A DNA stretch of 64,000 bases from UBA4782 sp034430215 (lineage in GTDB: Bacteria; Chloroflexota; Anaerolineae; Anaerolineales; Anaerolineaceae). The stretch lies in NCBI GenBank assembly GCA_034430215.1, contig DAOUFE010000037.1:28443-92442 (forward strand), given 5' to 3'. Below, in pieces: positions 17,231 through 26,053 of this stretch (within the stretch, counting starts at the first letter, position 1; each line of letters starts with the position of its first letter). A program made the translations under genes and the position numbers. The notes beneath the pieces are model-generated. The model ran no database searches. It had not been told where the DNA came from and was given only the letters and a program-made list of their open reading frames with translations.

Positions 17231-18604
17231 CTATTCAAGCTTGCTGCCACAAGTTGGGCAGAACTTTGCCCCTGGTTTTCGAGGGGTTCCACATTTTGGG
17301 CATATTGTTGAAGAAGCACTTTCCTTGACTTCAACAGCCGACCCACATTGATTACAGAACCGGGCACCTGGTTTGAGCGGATTTCCACATTTAGCACAAG
17401 TGACGGCTGCAACAGTTTTCACTGGAGCAGGAGGAATTACAGGTGGTATAGAGGAGATGCCCCCTCCAGGTACAGGAGAGATGTCGGCTTTTGGATAGGT
17501 TGGCATGGATGGTATTACCGGTTGATTTTTAGGAGGACTGACAGGTGCCTCAAAAACTTGAGAAGATTTTTTCCGGTTAAACAGAATGATCGCAAATGGG
17601 ATAACAAGAGCCAATCCTAAAGGAGCCAGGCAACCCAATCCCACCCAAATATTGGATTTCAAGTTGATCAAATGTGGCTCCAGGTATCCAGCACTGACAG
17701 TGCTGCCCCCAACCTCAATCTCGATATTTCGCCGCGTGCCATCATAATCTGGGCGGGGGGTTGTATAGGTGATCTTATATTGTGTAGCCAGAACCGCGCC
17801 AATATTATCAATAATGTTGGTAAATTCCTCTCCTGCTTCCAGGTCATAGAATGTACCATTCGTATCATCAGCCAATTCCTGAAATTCTGGTACCCAGGAA
17901 ACCGCGATGGGATAAACCGAGATCTGGCGCGGTGATGTTAACAATGCCAGGGTATTCTCGTATGTCAGATCAGGGTCCGTGAATTCAAAACCTTCGTCAG
18001 GTAAGTCTCCATAATAATGGATCTGGTCATCCGTGATGAGCAGAAATAAAACCTGAGAATCCTCGCGAAAGTTCATCTGTGTGGCTTCTTTCAAGGCGCC
18101 AAAGGTATTTTCCGGATCATCCCCACCACCTTCAGCAATAAGTTCAGACAGCCAGGTTTTGAATTCTGATACACTGCTGGTCAGCGAGTGATCTGAGTTG
18201 TACACACCTCGAATTTCATCTCCAAAAGTGATCAATCCCAGCCGGTAATCACGACCTTCTTTTTCCAAATTTTCAGCAAACTCGGTACAAGAATTGATCG
18301 CACCATTGATCTCCACTTCCATACTGCCCGTTGTGTCAAAGACAAAGACGATATCTACGGGTCGATTTTCTCCGATCCCGGCAAATTCAGTTATCTTTGC
18401 CTTTTCCCCATCTTCATACACGGTAAAGTCATCTTTAGTGAGGTTGGTCACCGGTTCGCCGTCTGAATCGGTCACATTGACATACAGTGTCACTTCAGGC
18501 AGTTGGGATACGTCCACCTGTCCAATTTCGATTTCGTAGTCATCTTCGCCATCATATGAAAGGAGACTAAACGCAAGAAATAAAATTAGAACCAGTCTTT
18601 TCAT
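17231..18604 (-). CDS. Secreted-side VWA domain protein with membrane helix and C-terminal zinc ribbons
   Basis: 457 residues from the ATG at 18604 (AGGGAAGG just upstream; a GTG four codons earlier is an alternative). An N-terminal hydrophobic segment (KRLVLILFLAFSLLS) acts as signal or anchor. Residues ~30-75 resemble the N-terminal domain of VWFA-related proteins (VTNLTKDDFTVYEDG), followed by a von Willebrand A domain (~85-290) with a MIDAS variant DTTGS. A second membrane helix (~330-352) precedes a Pro-rich linker and two zinc ribbons (CAKCG...CNQCG and CPKCG...CPTCG) at the extreme C terminus. The predicted topology puts the VWA outside and the zinc ribbons inside, opposite to the three soluble VWA proteins of this cluster. 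It could link an extracellular metal-dependent adhesion event to the cytosolic complex. Confidence 0.9.
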   Translation of the reverse strand: MKRLVLILFLAFSLLSYDGEDDYEIEIGQVDVSQLPEVTLYVNVTDSDGEPVTNLTKDDFTVYEDGEKAKITEFAGIGENRPVDIVFVFDTTGSMEVEINGAINSCTEFAENLEKEGRDYRLGLITFGDEIRGVYNSDHSLTSSVSEFKTWLSELIAEGGGDDPENTFGALKEATQMNFREDSQVLFLLITDDQIHYYGDLPDEGFEFTDPDLTYENTLALLTSPRQISVYPIAVSWVPEFQELADDTNGTFYDLEAGEEFTNIIDNIGAVLATQYKITYTTPRPDYDGTRRNIEIEVGGSTVSAGYLEPHLINLKSNIWVGLGCLAPLGLALVIPFAIILFNRKKSSQVFEAPVSPPKNQPVIPSMPTYPKADISPVPGGGISSIPPVIPPAPVKTVAAVTCAKCGNPLKPGARFCNQCGSAVEVKESASSTICPKCGTPRKPGAKFCPTCGSKLE

Positions 18605-18638
18605 ACCTTCCCTCACTTACCATGACAGAAAGAAGCTT

Positions 18639-19898
18639 TCATTGCAATCGAACAGTCTTTCGGCTGGTCAGGCGAATGGTCTTGGAACCCTCTTCTGAGA
18701 TGCCTTTTCCTTGTTCCAGGTTATTGGCTTCTTTTTCCATTTGCTCCGCAAGTTGTGTTTCACCCTGATTCAACAGGATGGTAACCGCCTGGCGTAACCG
18801 TTGGGTTGCTCCGCTGATGTTGCCCATCGAAGCCTCATCCAATGCCTGGGTCTGCAGCTTGAAGGCTGTCACCTTTTCAACGATATTCATCACCTTGCCG
18901 TTTAATTGATTTGCCAATGCCGGATTTGAAGTGAAGTTGACGATCAGATCAACCGATTCTCTCCCCGGTCCCTGGCTGATTGTCGAATAGGTGGCATCTA
19001 CCTGGGCAGCTCGTACAGCACCTTCAGGTCTGGGAGGCAGCATCAATTCGATCAGAAATGCTGCGCCTGCTTTTTCCAGGTCACCCACGGGCATGACTAC
19101 TGACCTTCCCTGAATGGTGTTCAATCCAATATCTTTGATCATCGGGGTTACCTGCCAGACACGGCGGGCTTCCACTCCCTGTACCATCCGTAAAGTAACC
19201 GTTACATCTTTGCTGACCACCTGCATACTCTGAAACACCTGTTGAAAAATACTGAAAGCTTGATCAGGTGATGCAATATAATCGGTATATCCTACTCTAC
19301 TGCCTGGGGCTGCCAGTAAACTACGATCCGAAAGTTCCTGAACAAAATCGGTATTCCAATCGCTACCCAATCCCAGCCCGATGATCGGCAACCCGTAGGC
19401 GCCAGCATTATCTGCTTCACGGAAAGAATCCGCCTCTTTGTCGGTAACTTCACCATCGGTCAACAGTACAATACGACTGATGCGGTCTGCGGTATTGTAG
19501 GTGTTCACCTGCTTGATCGCTTCGCGTATGGCTGGAGCCATCGTGGTGCCACCTGCATCTTTGATGCTGTCCACCTTTCGCTTGAGCGCATCTTTATCGA
19601 GCACTCCCTGAGCAGGGATAAGCACCTGCATGGTGGATTCAAAAGTGATGATCGAAAGCACATCCATTGGCTCGAGCTGGTCAATAATATTCTTCACCGC
19701 TTCACGCATGGTGCGAATTTTCTCGCCCGCCATAGAACCACTACGATCCAATACCAGGGCAAAATTAAGTGGCATACGAACATTAGCCACTGCATTTCCT
19801 GGTGTAACTTCTGTTAATACATATAACAGTTGTGGCTGATTTAGTATTGGAATGTAGTTTTTATTTGTTAAGCTGGTAAGCTGTAAAATATCGGACAT
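18639..19898 (-). CDS. VWA domain protein (TerY-like role in kinase/phosphatase cluster)
   Basis: About 419 residues, no signal peptide. GGAGG lies 5 nt before the ATG at 19898; another ATG directly precedes it. VWA domain from ~45 with full MIDAS motif DRSGSMAG, Thr in the GGTTM loop and LLTDGEVTD. The middle (~215-340) is beta-rich and the C-terminal third is helical with ATQRLRQAVTILLNQGE and ends at TSRKTVRLQ. It is homologous along its length to the proteins at 23760 and 32131. VWA proteins next to a kinase and PP2C are known from the TerY-P triads of tellurite/stress systems, where they are thought to scaffold metal-dependent complexes; a similar role here is inferred. Confidence 0.92.
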   Translation of the reverse strand: MSDILQLTSLTNKNYIPILNQPQLLYVLTEVTPGNAVANVRMPLNFALVLDRSGSMAGEKIRTMREAVKNIIDQLEPMDVLSIITFESTMQVLIPAQGVLDKDALKRKVDSIKDAGGTTMAPAIREAIKQVNTYNTADRISRIVLLTDGEVTDKEADSFREADNAGAYGLPIIGLGLGSDWNTDFVQELSDRSLLAAPGSRVGYTDYIASPDQAFSIFQQVFQSMQVVSKDVTVTLRMVQGVEARRVWQVTPMIKDIGLNTIQGRSVVMPVGDLEKAGAAFLIELMLPPRPEGAVRAAQVDATYSTISQGPGRESVDLIVNFTSNPALANQLNGKVMNIVEKVTAFKLQTQALDEASMGNISGATQRLRQAVTILLNQGETQLAEQMEKEANNLEQGKGISEEGSKTIRLTSRKTVRLQ

Positions 19899-19935
19899 CA
19901 TATCCTCCTATGGCAATCGTTTTGCCAACAATGAA

Positions 19936-21909
19936 TTATTCCATACGTACTACAATAGCGCTAACGTTATCTTCACCTCCAGCCTGTAAAGCCGCCTGAA
20001 TCAAAGCATCACAGGCAGACTGCGGGCTTGGCGCATGTTCAAGAATCGCTTGAATCGATTCATCGCGTACCATTTCCCACAAACCATCCGAACAAAGCAA
20101 CAAAAGATCACCTGCTGATAACACTTGAGGGAAAGAATCTACCTCAAGATCTTCTTTTTCTCCTAAAGTACGATACACCTGATTTCGTTGAGGATGACTG
20201 CGCGCTTCTTCTGGGGTGATCAAACCAGCAGAAACCAGGCTGGCTACCAGTGAATGATCTTTTGTAACCTGTTGTAATTGTCCATTACGGAAAACATAGG
20301 TGCGGCTGTCACCCACATTGACAACGATGGCTGAATTACCAATAATGAGCGCGGCTGTCAGAGTTGTGCCGCGATCATTCCCTGAGGCAGCCGATTTTCG
20401 GGTTTGCACCAAGAGAGAGTTTGCCTGCTTAACCGCATTTATCAAAATCTCTGAAGCACTCATCGCCTGCCCCAGGAATCGGGTTGAACCTTTCAGAGAA
20501 GGCACCGCCTGAAGCTGATGGATCTTATCCATGATGGTTTGTGTTACCAGTTTGCTGGCACGTTCTCCCGCTTCGTGACCACCCATGCCATCTGCTACTA
20601 TATATAAACCTGTTTGAGCTTCACCGGGTTTCTGTTCCACCGCAAAAGAGTAGGTACCAACAAAATCCTCATTATGCTCTCGCACCATTCCATCATGAGT
20701 AGCATAACCAGCCGATTGGCGTAAACCACGTCCAAGGTTTTGTGAAACAGGAGTGGGATGCAGGTCGTCAAGAAATGCCTGCACATGAGCATATCGGTTG
20801 GCACGTGCCTGCTTGATGGCTTTCTGCAATCCTGCCGGCGCATCCTTGATGGACGTTCTCAATTCATGTCCGGTAGTCAGATAATAAAGCATCCGTGCAA
20901 GGATACGAATATCCTTTTGCTGGAGAAGTTCAAGTTTGGAAGGATAACGGGTTTGCAGACAACCTGTCAGGTCTGTGATAAAAATGTTCTGGGTATGGGT
21001 AACCAGAATGGAATAGCGGGGATCTGCTGATTCATCACCAAACAACGCCAGCTTCTGGTTGTGAATAGATTGAACGATCTTTCCTAGTTTTGTGATTATC
21101 TCGATCGCCAGGTCTTCAAGTTGGGGAACCGCCAACCATGCCAAAGGCTGCCAACCGGATGTGAGCAATTCCATTACAAGAAACTGTTGGTCGTTTTGGT
21201 CGAACAGATACTGGTAGGGTAAAAATCCCCGCATACCCGTCTTACTGAAATCCACCAACCATTTTCGTCCTGGTTCATCTTCTGGCAGGTAGCTGGGAGA
21301 TGAATGGCGGATCAAATACTCAGTAAAAGGTTCTCCACAAACCGGGCAATCATGGCTGTCGCGCATGGAAAATGTGCCCTTGCATTTCGCGCAGATTGTA
21401 CTGCGAGCCCGATAGTACACCACATAAGGGTAGTGTGGATTGGTAATAGTTTCCAGGATCCGGAAATAGCCAATACTGTCACCAGGTGAACGTGGATTTA
21501 CTGGTTTTGGTAGCCCGTTAGAAGTAGGCTGTTTTGGAGTTTGGGGTTGTTCAGAAGATAATGCCTGGCTGATCGCAGAAGCAATGGGGGAGACGATTTC
21601 TTTATCCAGCCTGGTCATAAAACCTGAAAGAGTCGAACCACCTGTCCGTGAAGGTTCAACGGGTTTAGACGATGGCGCAGAAGCCAGACGAGATTGAGGG
21701 GAGACTGGGACCACATCAGTTTTTGGCAACGAGGGCTGCGATACAGGTTGACTGGTAGGGTTCTGTGATGATGCTGGTGGAGAATTTACTGCAGGTGTGT
21801 TGGCTGCGTTTATAGACCCTTGGGGTTGCAAAACTTCTCCACATTTTGCGCAGAATTTCGCACCTGTGCGATTGCTCGATCCACATTTTGGGCAGGCTTG
21901 TTCGTCCAT
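19936..21909 (-). CDS. Zinc ribbon - pseudokinase - PP2C phosphatase fusion
   Basis: 657 residues, cytosolic. Zinc ribbon at ~5-25 (CPKCG...CAKCG), a Ser/Pro-rich linker to ~140, then a kinase-like domain (~145-390) lacking catalytic motifs: no glycine loop, no HRD, and the DFG position reads TDL. A second zinc site (CAKC...CPVCG, ~175-195) is inserted in its N-lobe. From ~405 a PP2C domain has HNEDF, VADGMGGHEAGE, GDSRTYVFR, CSDGLWEMV and GGEDNVSAI, all metal-binding aspartates present. It would dephosphorylate Ser/Thr in targets of the neighbouring kinases in a Mn/Mg-dependent way. The pseudokinase may bind substrate or nucleotide. The gene at 33569 has the same unusual order, so the fusion is conserved. 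Confidence 0.92.
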   Translation of the reverse strand: MDEQACPKCGSSNRTGAKFCAKCGEVLQPQGSINAANTPAVNSPPASSQNPTSQPVSQPSLPKTDVVPVSPQSRLASAPSSKPVEPSRTGGSTLSGFMTRLDKEIVSPIASAISQALSSEQPQTPKQPTSNGLPKPVNPRSPGDSIGYFRILETITNPHYPYVVYYRARSTICAKCKGTFSMRDSHDCPVCGEPFTEYLIRHSSPSYLPEDEPGRKWLVDFSKTGMRGFLPYQYLFDQNDQQFLVMELLTSGWQPLAWLAVPQLEDLAIEIITKLGKIVQSIHNQKLALFGDESADPRYSILVTHTQNIFITDLTGCLQTRYPSKLELLQQKDIRILARMLYYLTTGHELRTSIKDAPAGLQKAIKQARANRYAHVQAFLDDLHPTPVSQNLGRGLRQSAGYATHDGMVREHNEDFVGTYSFAVEQKPGEAQTGLYIVADGMGGHEAGERASKLVTQTIMDKIHQLQAVPSLKGSTRFLGQAMSASEILINAVKQANSLLVQTRKSAASGNDRGTTLTAALIIGNSAIVVNVGDSRTYVFRNGQLQQVTKDHSLVASLVSAGLITPEEARSHPQRNQVYRTLGEKEDLEVDSFPQVLSAGDLLLLCSDGLWEMVRDESIQAILEHAPSPQSACDALIQAALQAGGEDNVSAIVVRME

Positions 21910-21924
21910 ACTTTACACCCGTTT

Positions 21925-23733
21925 TTAGAAATAGTTCGTACTCATCAGATAGAAAAGCAAGAACACTATCGGTAAACATAATATTAACACTTCAAGCAAT
22001 ATAAAACCAAACGCCAGCAGCCAACCCAGTACCACCAGGATTATCGGAGGTTCGATGACAACGCTGACTGGAACCTCTGCTGTTCCTTGAAGTTTGGATG
22101 CAACCGTCACCCGACTTTGATATACCTTTTCCATTGGAACGACTTGAAAATGAAGATTCAGATATCCCTTCAAGAAACCAGGTAACCGGTTGAATGGCGA
22201 TCCTGGTCGAATATGCCAGCGAGTCCATTTGAGTTTTCGGCTATCGAAAGTAAGTTGGACCTGACCAGGACTTATCTCGGTTTGCATCGTCGTTGGTACC
22301 ACCTGCACCCAATCATCCTGTGTATTCAAGTTCAAATCGATACCAGGTGGGGCAAAAATGGTAACTGGTACAGGTGGTAGAGTCTGGTTGACAGAAATGG
22401 TGCCCATATGAATAGGATTGGGTTGGAGGTAGATCGTTCTGGAGGGGAAAGAAGCGGGAGCATTTTGTGCAGCTTGCAGTGCTACCTCTGGTTTAGGTAC
22501 CCCTCCCACAGGGATAGGTTGCGGTACTGCCTGAGGAGATAATGCAGATAATAATTCCTGTTTCAAATCCAGGGCTGATTGCGGGCGCTTTGCTGGATTG
22601 GGTTCAACCGCCCAGCTGATAGCTTTTTCGATTTCTGGACTGATGGCAGGATTGATAGACCGCACAGGAGGAAATACGAAGGGAGTAAGGGAAGGTTCGC
22701 GGTTGGTCAACATCTCATGCAGTAAAGCACCCAACGAATAGATATCTGTGGCAGGATTTGTTTGATCGATACTGCTCAATATTTCAGGTGCCAGATACCC
22801 TTCGGTACCAAACCGTATGGTGTCTCCCTTTTTCCCGGGTTTATAAAAACGGGCAATTCCGAAATCGATTAATTTTATATTGCCTGTTTTTGTTTCTTCC
22901 ATCACATTCGACGGCTTTAGATCACGATAAATGATGGGGGGATTCTTTGAATGAAGATAATGCAATACATCGCAAATCTGGCAAGCCCATTTGATCACCC
23001 GTTCCTGTGGAAGAAAAGTACCCTGTTTTACCTCTTCCAGGATCTTTTCAAGAGTTTTTCCTTCAATATATTCCATCACGAAGTAAGGACGCCCCATCTC
23101 TTCGAAATATTCTTCTGTTGCGGGTAGATTGGGATGCTTGCTTTGGTGGAGAATACTGAATTCTCGCTTGAAAGATTCTTCAAGGTTCGCGCGAATGGTG
23201 TCCCGTTTCGATGGAGTGAGAGAATCCAGCATGGCATAGCTCATCTCTTTAATTGCCCAGCGTACTCCGGGTTTCTTGGTGTCTGCAGCCAGATAAATGG
23301 CACCCATTCCACCCTGCGCAATGCGTTTGACGATGTAATACCGCTCTTTTAGCAATACCCTGGCAGGAAGCCTGCCCGTTTCATAAGGGTGATCGAGTTT
23401 GCTGCCACTGAGCATGCTGCCACAATGCGCACAATATACAGATTGCGGACGATTAGCCCGTTTGCACTGAGGACAGGCATTCCCAGAAATCGGCTTCCCA
23501 CAATGAATACAGATCTTTGCATTTTCGGGTGAGATGGTACCACAATGAATGCATATCAGACCACCCGGATTGGCTTGCAAGTCTTTTCCACAACTGCTGC
23601 AAAAGCGAGCTATCGAACGCTGTTCTTTTCCACAGTGCGGACATGTTCGCGGAGAAGTTGTGATGGCAGTTCCACATTTCGGGCAGAAACGCGCATTGGA
23701 TCGTAGTTGTGTGTTGCAGTTAGGGCATTCCAT
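21925..23733 (-). CDS. Ser/Thr kinase with N-terminal zinc-ribbon array and C-terminal membrane anchor
   Basis: About 602 residues from ATG 23733 (GAGAG upstream); a GTG at 23763 overlapping the preceding stop is an alternative. The first ~110 residues hold five CxxC-pair zinc ribbons in series (CPNC...CPKCG, CPHCG...CSSCG, CIHCG...CIHCG, CPQC...CAHCG pattern). Kinase at ~122-397 with AQGGMGAIYLA, WAIKEM, YRDLKPSNVM and IDFGIAR. Residues ~420-555 look like Ig-like beta domains (LPPVPVTIF, QVQLTFDSRKL), and two hydrophobic helices end the protein (~558-600), so the whole front part faces the cytosol as a tail-anchored kinase. The kinase resembles that of 10900-12684 more than the receptor family. 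Substrates unknown. Confidence 0.9.
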   Translation of the reverse strand: MECPNCNTQLRSNARFCPKCGTAITTSPRTCPHCGKEQRSIARFCSSCGKDLQANPGGLICIHCGTISPENAKICIHCGKPISGNACPQCKRANRPQSVYCAHCGSMLSGSKLDHPYETGRLPARVLLKERYYIVKRIAQGGMGAIYLAADTKKPGVRWAIKEMSYAMLDSLTPSKRDTIRANLEESFKREFSILHQSKHPNLPATEEYFEEMGRPYFVMEYIEGKTLEKILEEVKQGTFLPQERVIKWACQICDVLHYLHSKNPPIIYRDLKPSNVMEETKTGNIKLIDFGIARFYKPGKKGDTIRFGTEGYLAPEILSSIDQTNPATDIYSLGALLHEMLTNREPSLTPFVFPPVRSINPAISPEIEKAISWAVEPNPAKRPQSALDLKQELLSALSPQAVPQPIPVGGVPKPEVALQAAQNAPASFPSRTIYLQPNPIHMGTISVNQTLPPVPVTIFAPPGIDLNLNTQDDWVQVVPTTMQTEISPGQVQLTFDSRKLKWTRWHIRPGSPFNRLPGFLKGYLNLHFQVVPMEKVYQSRVTVASKLQGTAEVPVSVVIEPPIILVVLGWLLAFGFILLEVLILCLPIVFLLFYLMSTNYF

Positions 23734-23759
23734 AGCATCTCTCGATTGAACCTGTCGAA

Positions 23760-25127
23760 TCACTCCACCAGCCTGCGGGTTATCTTGCGAGTGTCATAAC
23801 GCAATCGTTTAGTCACTTCAGGATTCAAGCTTCCTTGTTGCTCTAATATATTTGCCTGCAGAAGCATGGTATTTCCTAATTCGATCTCTCCCATATCGAG
23901 CAAACGGGTGGCAGCCTGGCGCAGTTTTTGGGTTGCACTTCCAGCATTCCCCTGGGCTGCTTCCTTCAAAGCAAGCGTACCTAACTCGACGGCATGCACC
24001 TTCTCTATCAATCTGGCGATCCGATCATTGGAACGTTCTGCACCACGTAGATTCATGGTAAATACCACATCGTCTCGCACAGTCAGACGGGGTTTCTTTG
24101 TATCAGGGTTGTCACAGGTAAGCATCAATTGCGCGGCCCGGAAATCTCCTGCACCCCAACCGGGAAGTTGCAGCTCCAGGAGGATTGAAGGTGGATCAGT
24201 GGGATCGAAATCTCCCAAGTAAAATGAATAATTCCCAGCATCATTTGGTCCTGGGTCAAGCTCACTTAGGCTGGGCAGGATATGATATGCGTGAATGAGC
24301 TCCACCCCAGGTGTCAGTTTTACCTTGACTTCCATATTCCGATAATGCACCGAAAGCGCCGAACCAAGCTCTCTGGTAAACGCATCCAGTACCTGTTCAG
24401 GTTTTTCAATGAAATAAGAATGCCCTCCAGTGCTATCAGCCAGTGGTATTAGGAGTTCTTCATTGAATTCGTTTCCCATTCCCATTGTGGTAAGCGTAAC
24501 ACCTGCTTTCTGGGCAGTTTTTGCCTGCTTATAACATTGAGAGGCATTCTTTGTATATCCATCTGTGAGTACAACCATCCTGTTAGCCACTCCAGGCACC
24601 TGAGAAAGCTGGAACTGACCCAGAGCTCTTTCCATGGCGGGTGCCATTTCCGTTTCGTTTCCCAAAGAAAGGAAATCCAACTGGTTGGCTGCCTGACTCA
24701 AGCGATGCCGTTCTTTTCCTGAAGTAGTAGGGATGATGACCTGACTCTGTTGAGCAAAAGCAATCAGGGAAAAATAATCGATCGCACGAATGCGGTCACT
24801 GATCACCCGAAGAGCTTCTGCTACATAATCAATGCGCCGGGGAAGACCACCCAACTGTTCGACAGACATATTTTGGATTTTCCAGGCTGGCACCCCATCT
24901 GTCACCACCTCAACAATATTCCCACTCTTTGCCAGATCTTTGAACTGTGCATTGGATACCATCAGAATACGCATCGAATCACTGCAGTCGATAACCAGGC
25001 TGATATTCATTGGCAGCGGCTGGCTGTTGGATTTTCCACCAATTTCGATCAATACATGCGCTCTGCAAGCCTGCCCGGTGACGGGTAGAACAGAATGAGA
25101 AAGGGTATGTTGGAGTGTCAGGTTCAT
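23760..25127 (-). CDS. VWA domain protein
   Basis: About 455 residues from ATG 25127; a GTG five codons earlier overlaps the stop of the peptidase gene (TAGTG) and may be the true coupled start. The VWA domain carries DCSDSMRI in place of the common DxSGS, keeping the Asp and both Ser of the MIDAS; an insertion of about 50 residues follows it compared with the paralogs (segment around AWKIQNMSVEQLGGLPRR). Later motifs are VVLTDGYTKN and GMGNEFNEELL. The C-terminal helical region with GSATQKLRQAATRLLDMGE matches the other two soluble VWA proteins. It lies between a LIM/DA1-like peptidase gene and a kinase gene, with overlaps or tiny gaps on both sides. Confidence 0.9.
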   Translation of the reverse strand: MNLTLQHTLSHSVLPVTGQACRAHVLIEIGGKSNSQPLPMNISLVIDCSDSMRILMVSNAQFKDLAKSGNIVEVVTDGVPAWKIQNMSVEQLGGLPRRIDYVAEALRVISDRIRAIDYFSLIAFAQQSQVIIPTTSGKERHRLSQAANQLDFLSLGNETEMAPAMERALGQFQLSQVPGVANRMVVLTDGYTKNASQCYKQAKTAQKAGVTLTTMGMGNEFNEELLIPLADSTGGHSYFIEKPEQVLDAFTRELGSALSVHYRNMEVKVKLTPGVELIHAYHILPSLSELDPGPNDAGNYSFYLGDFDPTDPPSILLELQLPGWGAGDFRAAQLMLTCDNPDTKKPRLTVRDDVVFTMNLRGAERSNDRIARLIEKVHAVELGTLALKEAAQGNAGSATQKLRQAATRLLDMGEIELGNTMLLQANILEQQGSLNPEVTKRLRYDTRKITRRLVE

Positions 25128-25141
25128 ACCAATAGTATCCA

Positions 25142-26038
25142 CTATTCCGATTGACGGCAGGCTTCAAGAACCGCAGAACTACCTGCCCGTTTTTCAAGAT
25201 CCAATGCCCAGCGTAGTCCTTGACCGTAAATATCCGTTCGAGATACCATCGCAGAAGACTGCATCCGTTCACCTAATGCTTCCAGCACCTTCCAGGCAGC
25301 CCATTCAGCAGTACCTTCACGCACAAGGGTATTGTGCAATAAGGGACAGTTTTCTCCCTGCCAGGCGTGCGTCAATTCATGTGAACAGACCTGGATGAAG
25401 AGTAACCGGGGAAGCCCAGTTTGGATGTATATGCCGCGTTTAATACCTCGCCTGGCGTAAATTCCCAACGTTCTTTCTGGTGGTTCCAACAATGCCGTAT
25501 TTTGTGCTTCCATTACTTGAGCCAGTTGATTCCGGTCTACCAGCGACAAACTGGTGGGCACGTTAAGAGTAATTTGAAATAACTGTTCCATCCAGCGGGT
25601 CACATCACTGTACAATATCTGAGCTTCTTCCGGAGTGTTGATCGTAGTGGTGAAACACTTTTCACAATATTGTCTACCATCCGATAGCTGCCAGCGTTTA
25701 TCAGAAAAAGGCTGCCCGCAGATATCACAGGTCGGAGGTTCAATGCTGCAAGCCTGGCAGTAAGGGATCTGACCATTAATGGAATAATACCTGGGAGTAA
25801 GGATCGGTTTTCCACACCCCAGACAATGAAGCAAATTCTGCTGGCAGGTGGTGCAGACGGGCTGGCTTCCATCTGCCATGGGTATGCCACAGATCTGGCA
25901 CCTTGGTTTGTGGTTTACGCAATCTCGACAAACACGCAGTATCTGACCTGCCTGCCACCGGTCATGGTGATAGAGAAAGGGTTTGGCCTCTATCTTCTTC
26001 CCACATAAATGGCAGAATTCATTCATGCTCGCTTCCAT
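25142..26038 (-). CDS. LIM-like zinc-finger protein with DA1-type metallopeptidase domain
   Basis: 298 residues. The N-terminal ~130 hold four pairs of CxxC motifs (CHLCG, CRDC, CQICG, CTTC, CLGCG, CQAC, CDICG, CEKC), a LIM/treble-clef-like array. The C-terminal half has a zinc-peptidase site HELTHAW (~219-225) followed about 22 residues later by REGTAEWAAWK, which supplies the third ligand Glu. This order, LIM fingers then HExxH with a downstream EG..E, matches the DA1 peptidases best known from plants (ubiquitin-activated growth regulators) and their bacterial relatives. A role in cleaving proteins of the signalling cluster is inferred. Two ATG starts (26038, 26026) are possible. It sits between a VWA gene and an amidotransferase-like gene. 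Confidence 0.85.
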   Translation of the reverse strand: MEASMNEFCHLCGKKIEAKPFLYHHDRWQAGQILRVCRDCVNHKPRCQICGIPMADGSQPVCTTCQQNLLHCLGCGKPILTPRYYSINGQIPYCQACSIEPPTCDICGQPFSDKRWQLSDGRQYCEKCFTTTINTPEEAQILYSDVTRWMEQLFQITLNVPTSLSLVDRNQLAQVMEAQNTALLEPPERTLGIYARRGIKRGIYIQTGLPRLLFIQVCSHELTHAWQGENCPLLHNTLVREGTAEWAAWKVLEALGERMQSSAMVSRTDIYGQGLRWALDLEKRAGSSAVLEACRQSE

Positions 26039-26053
26039 TTCTTCTTACCATTA

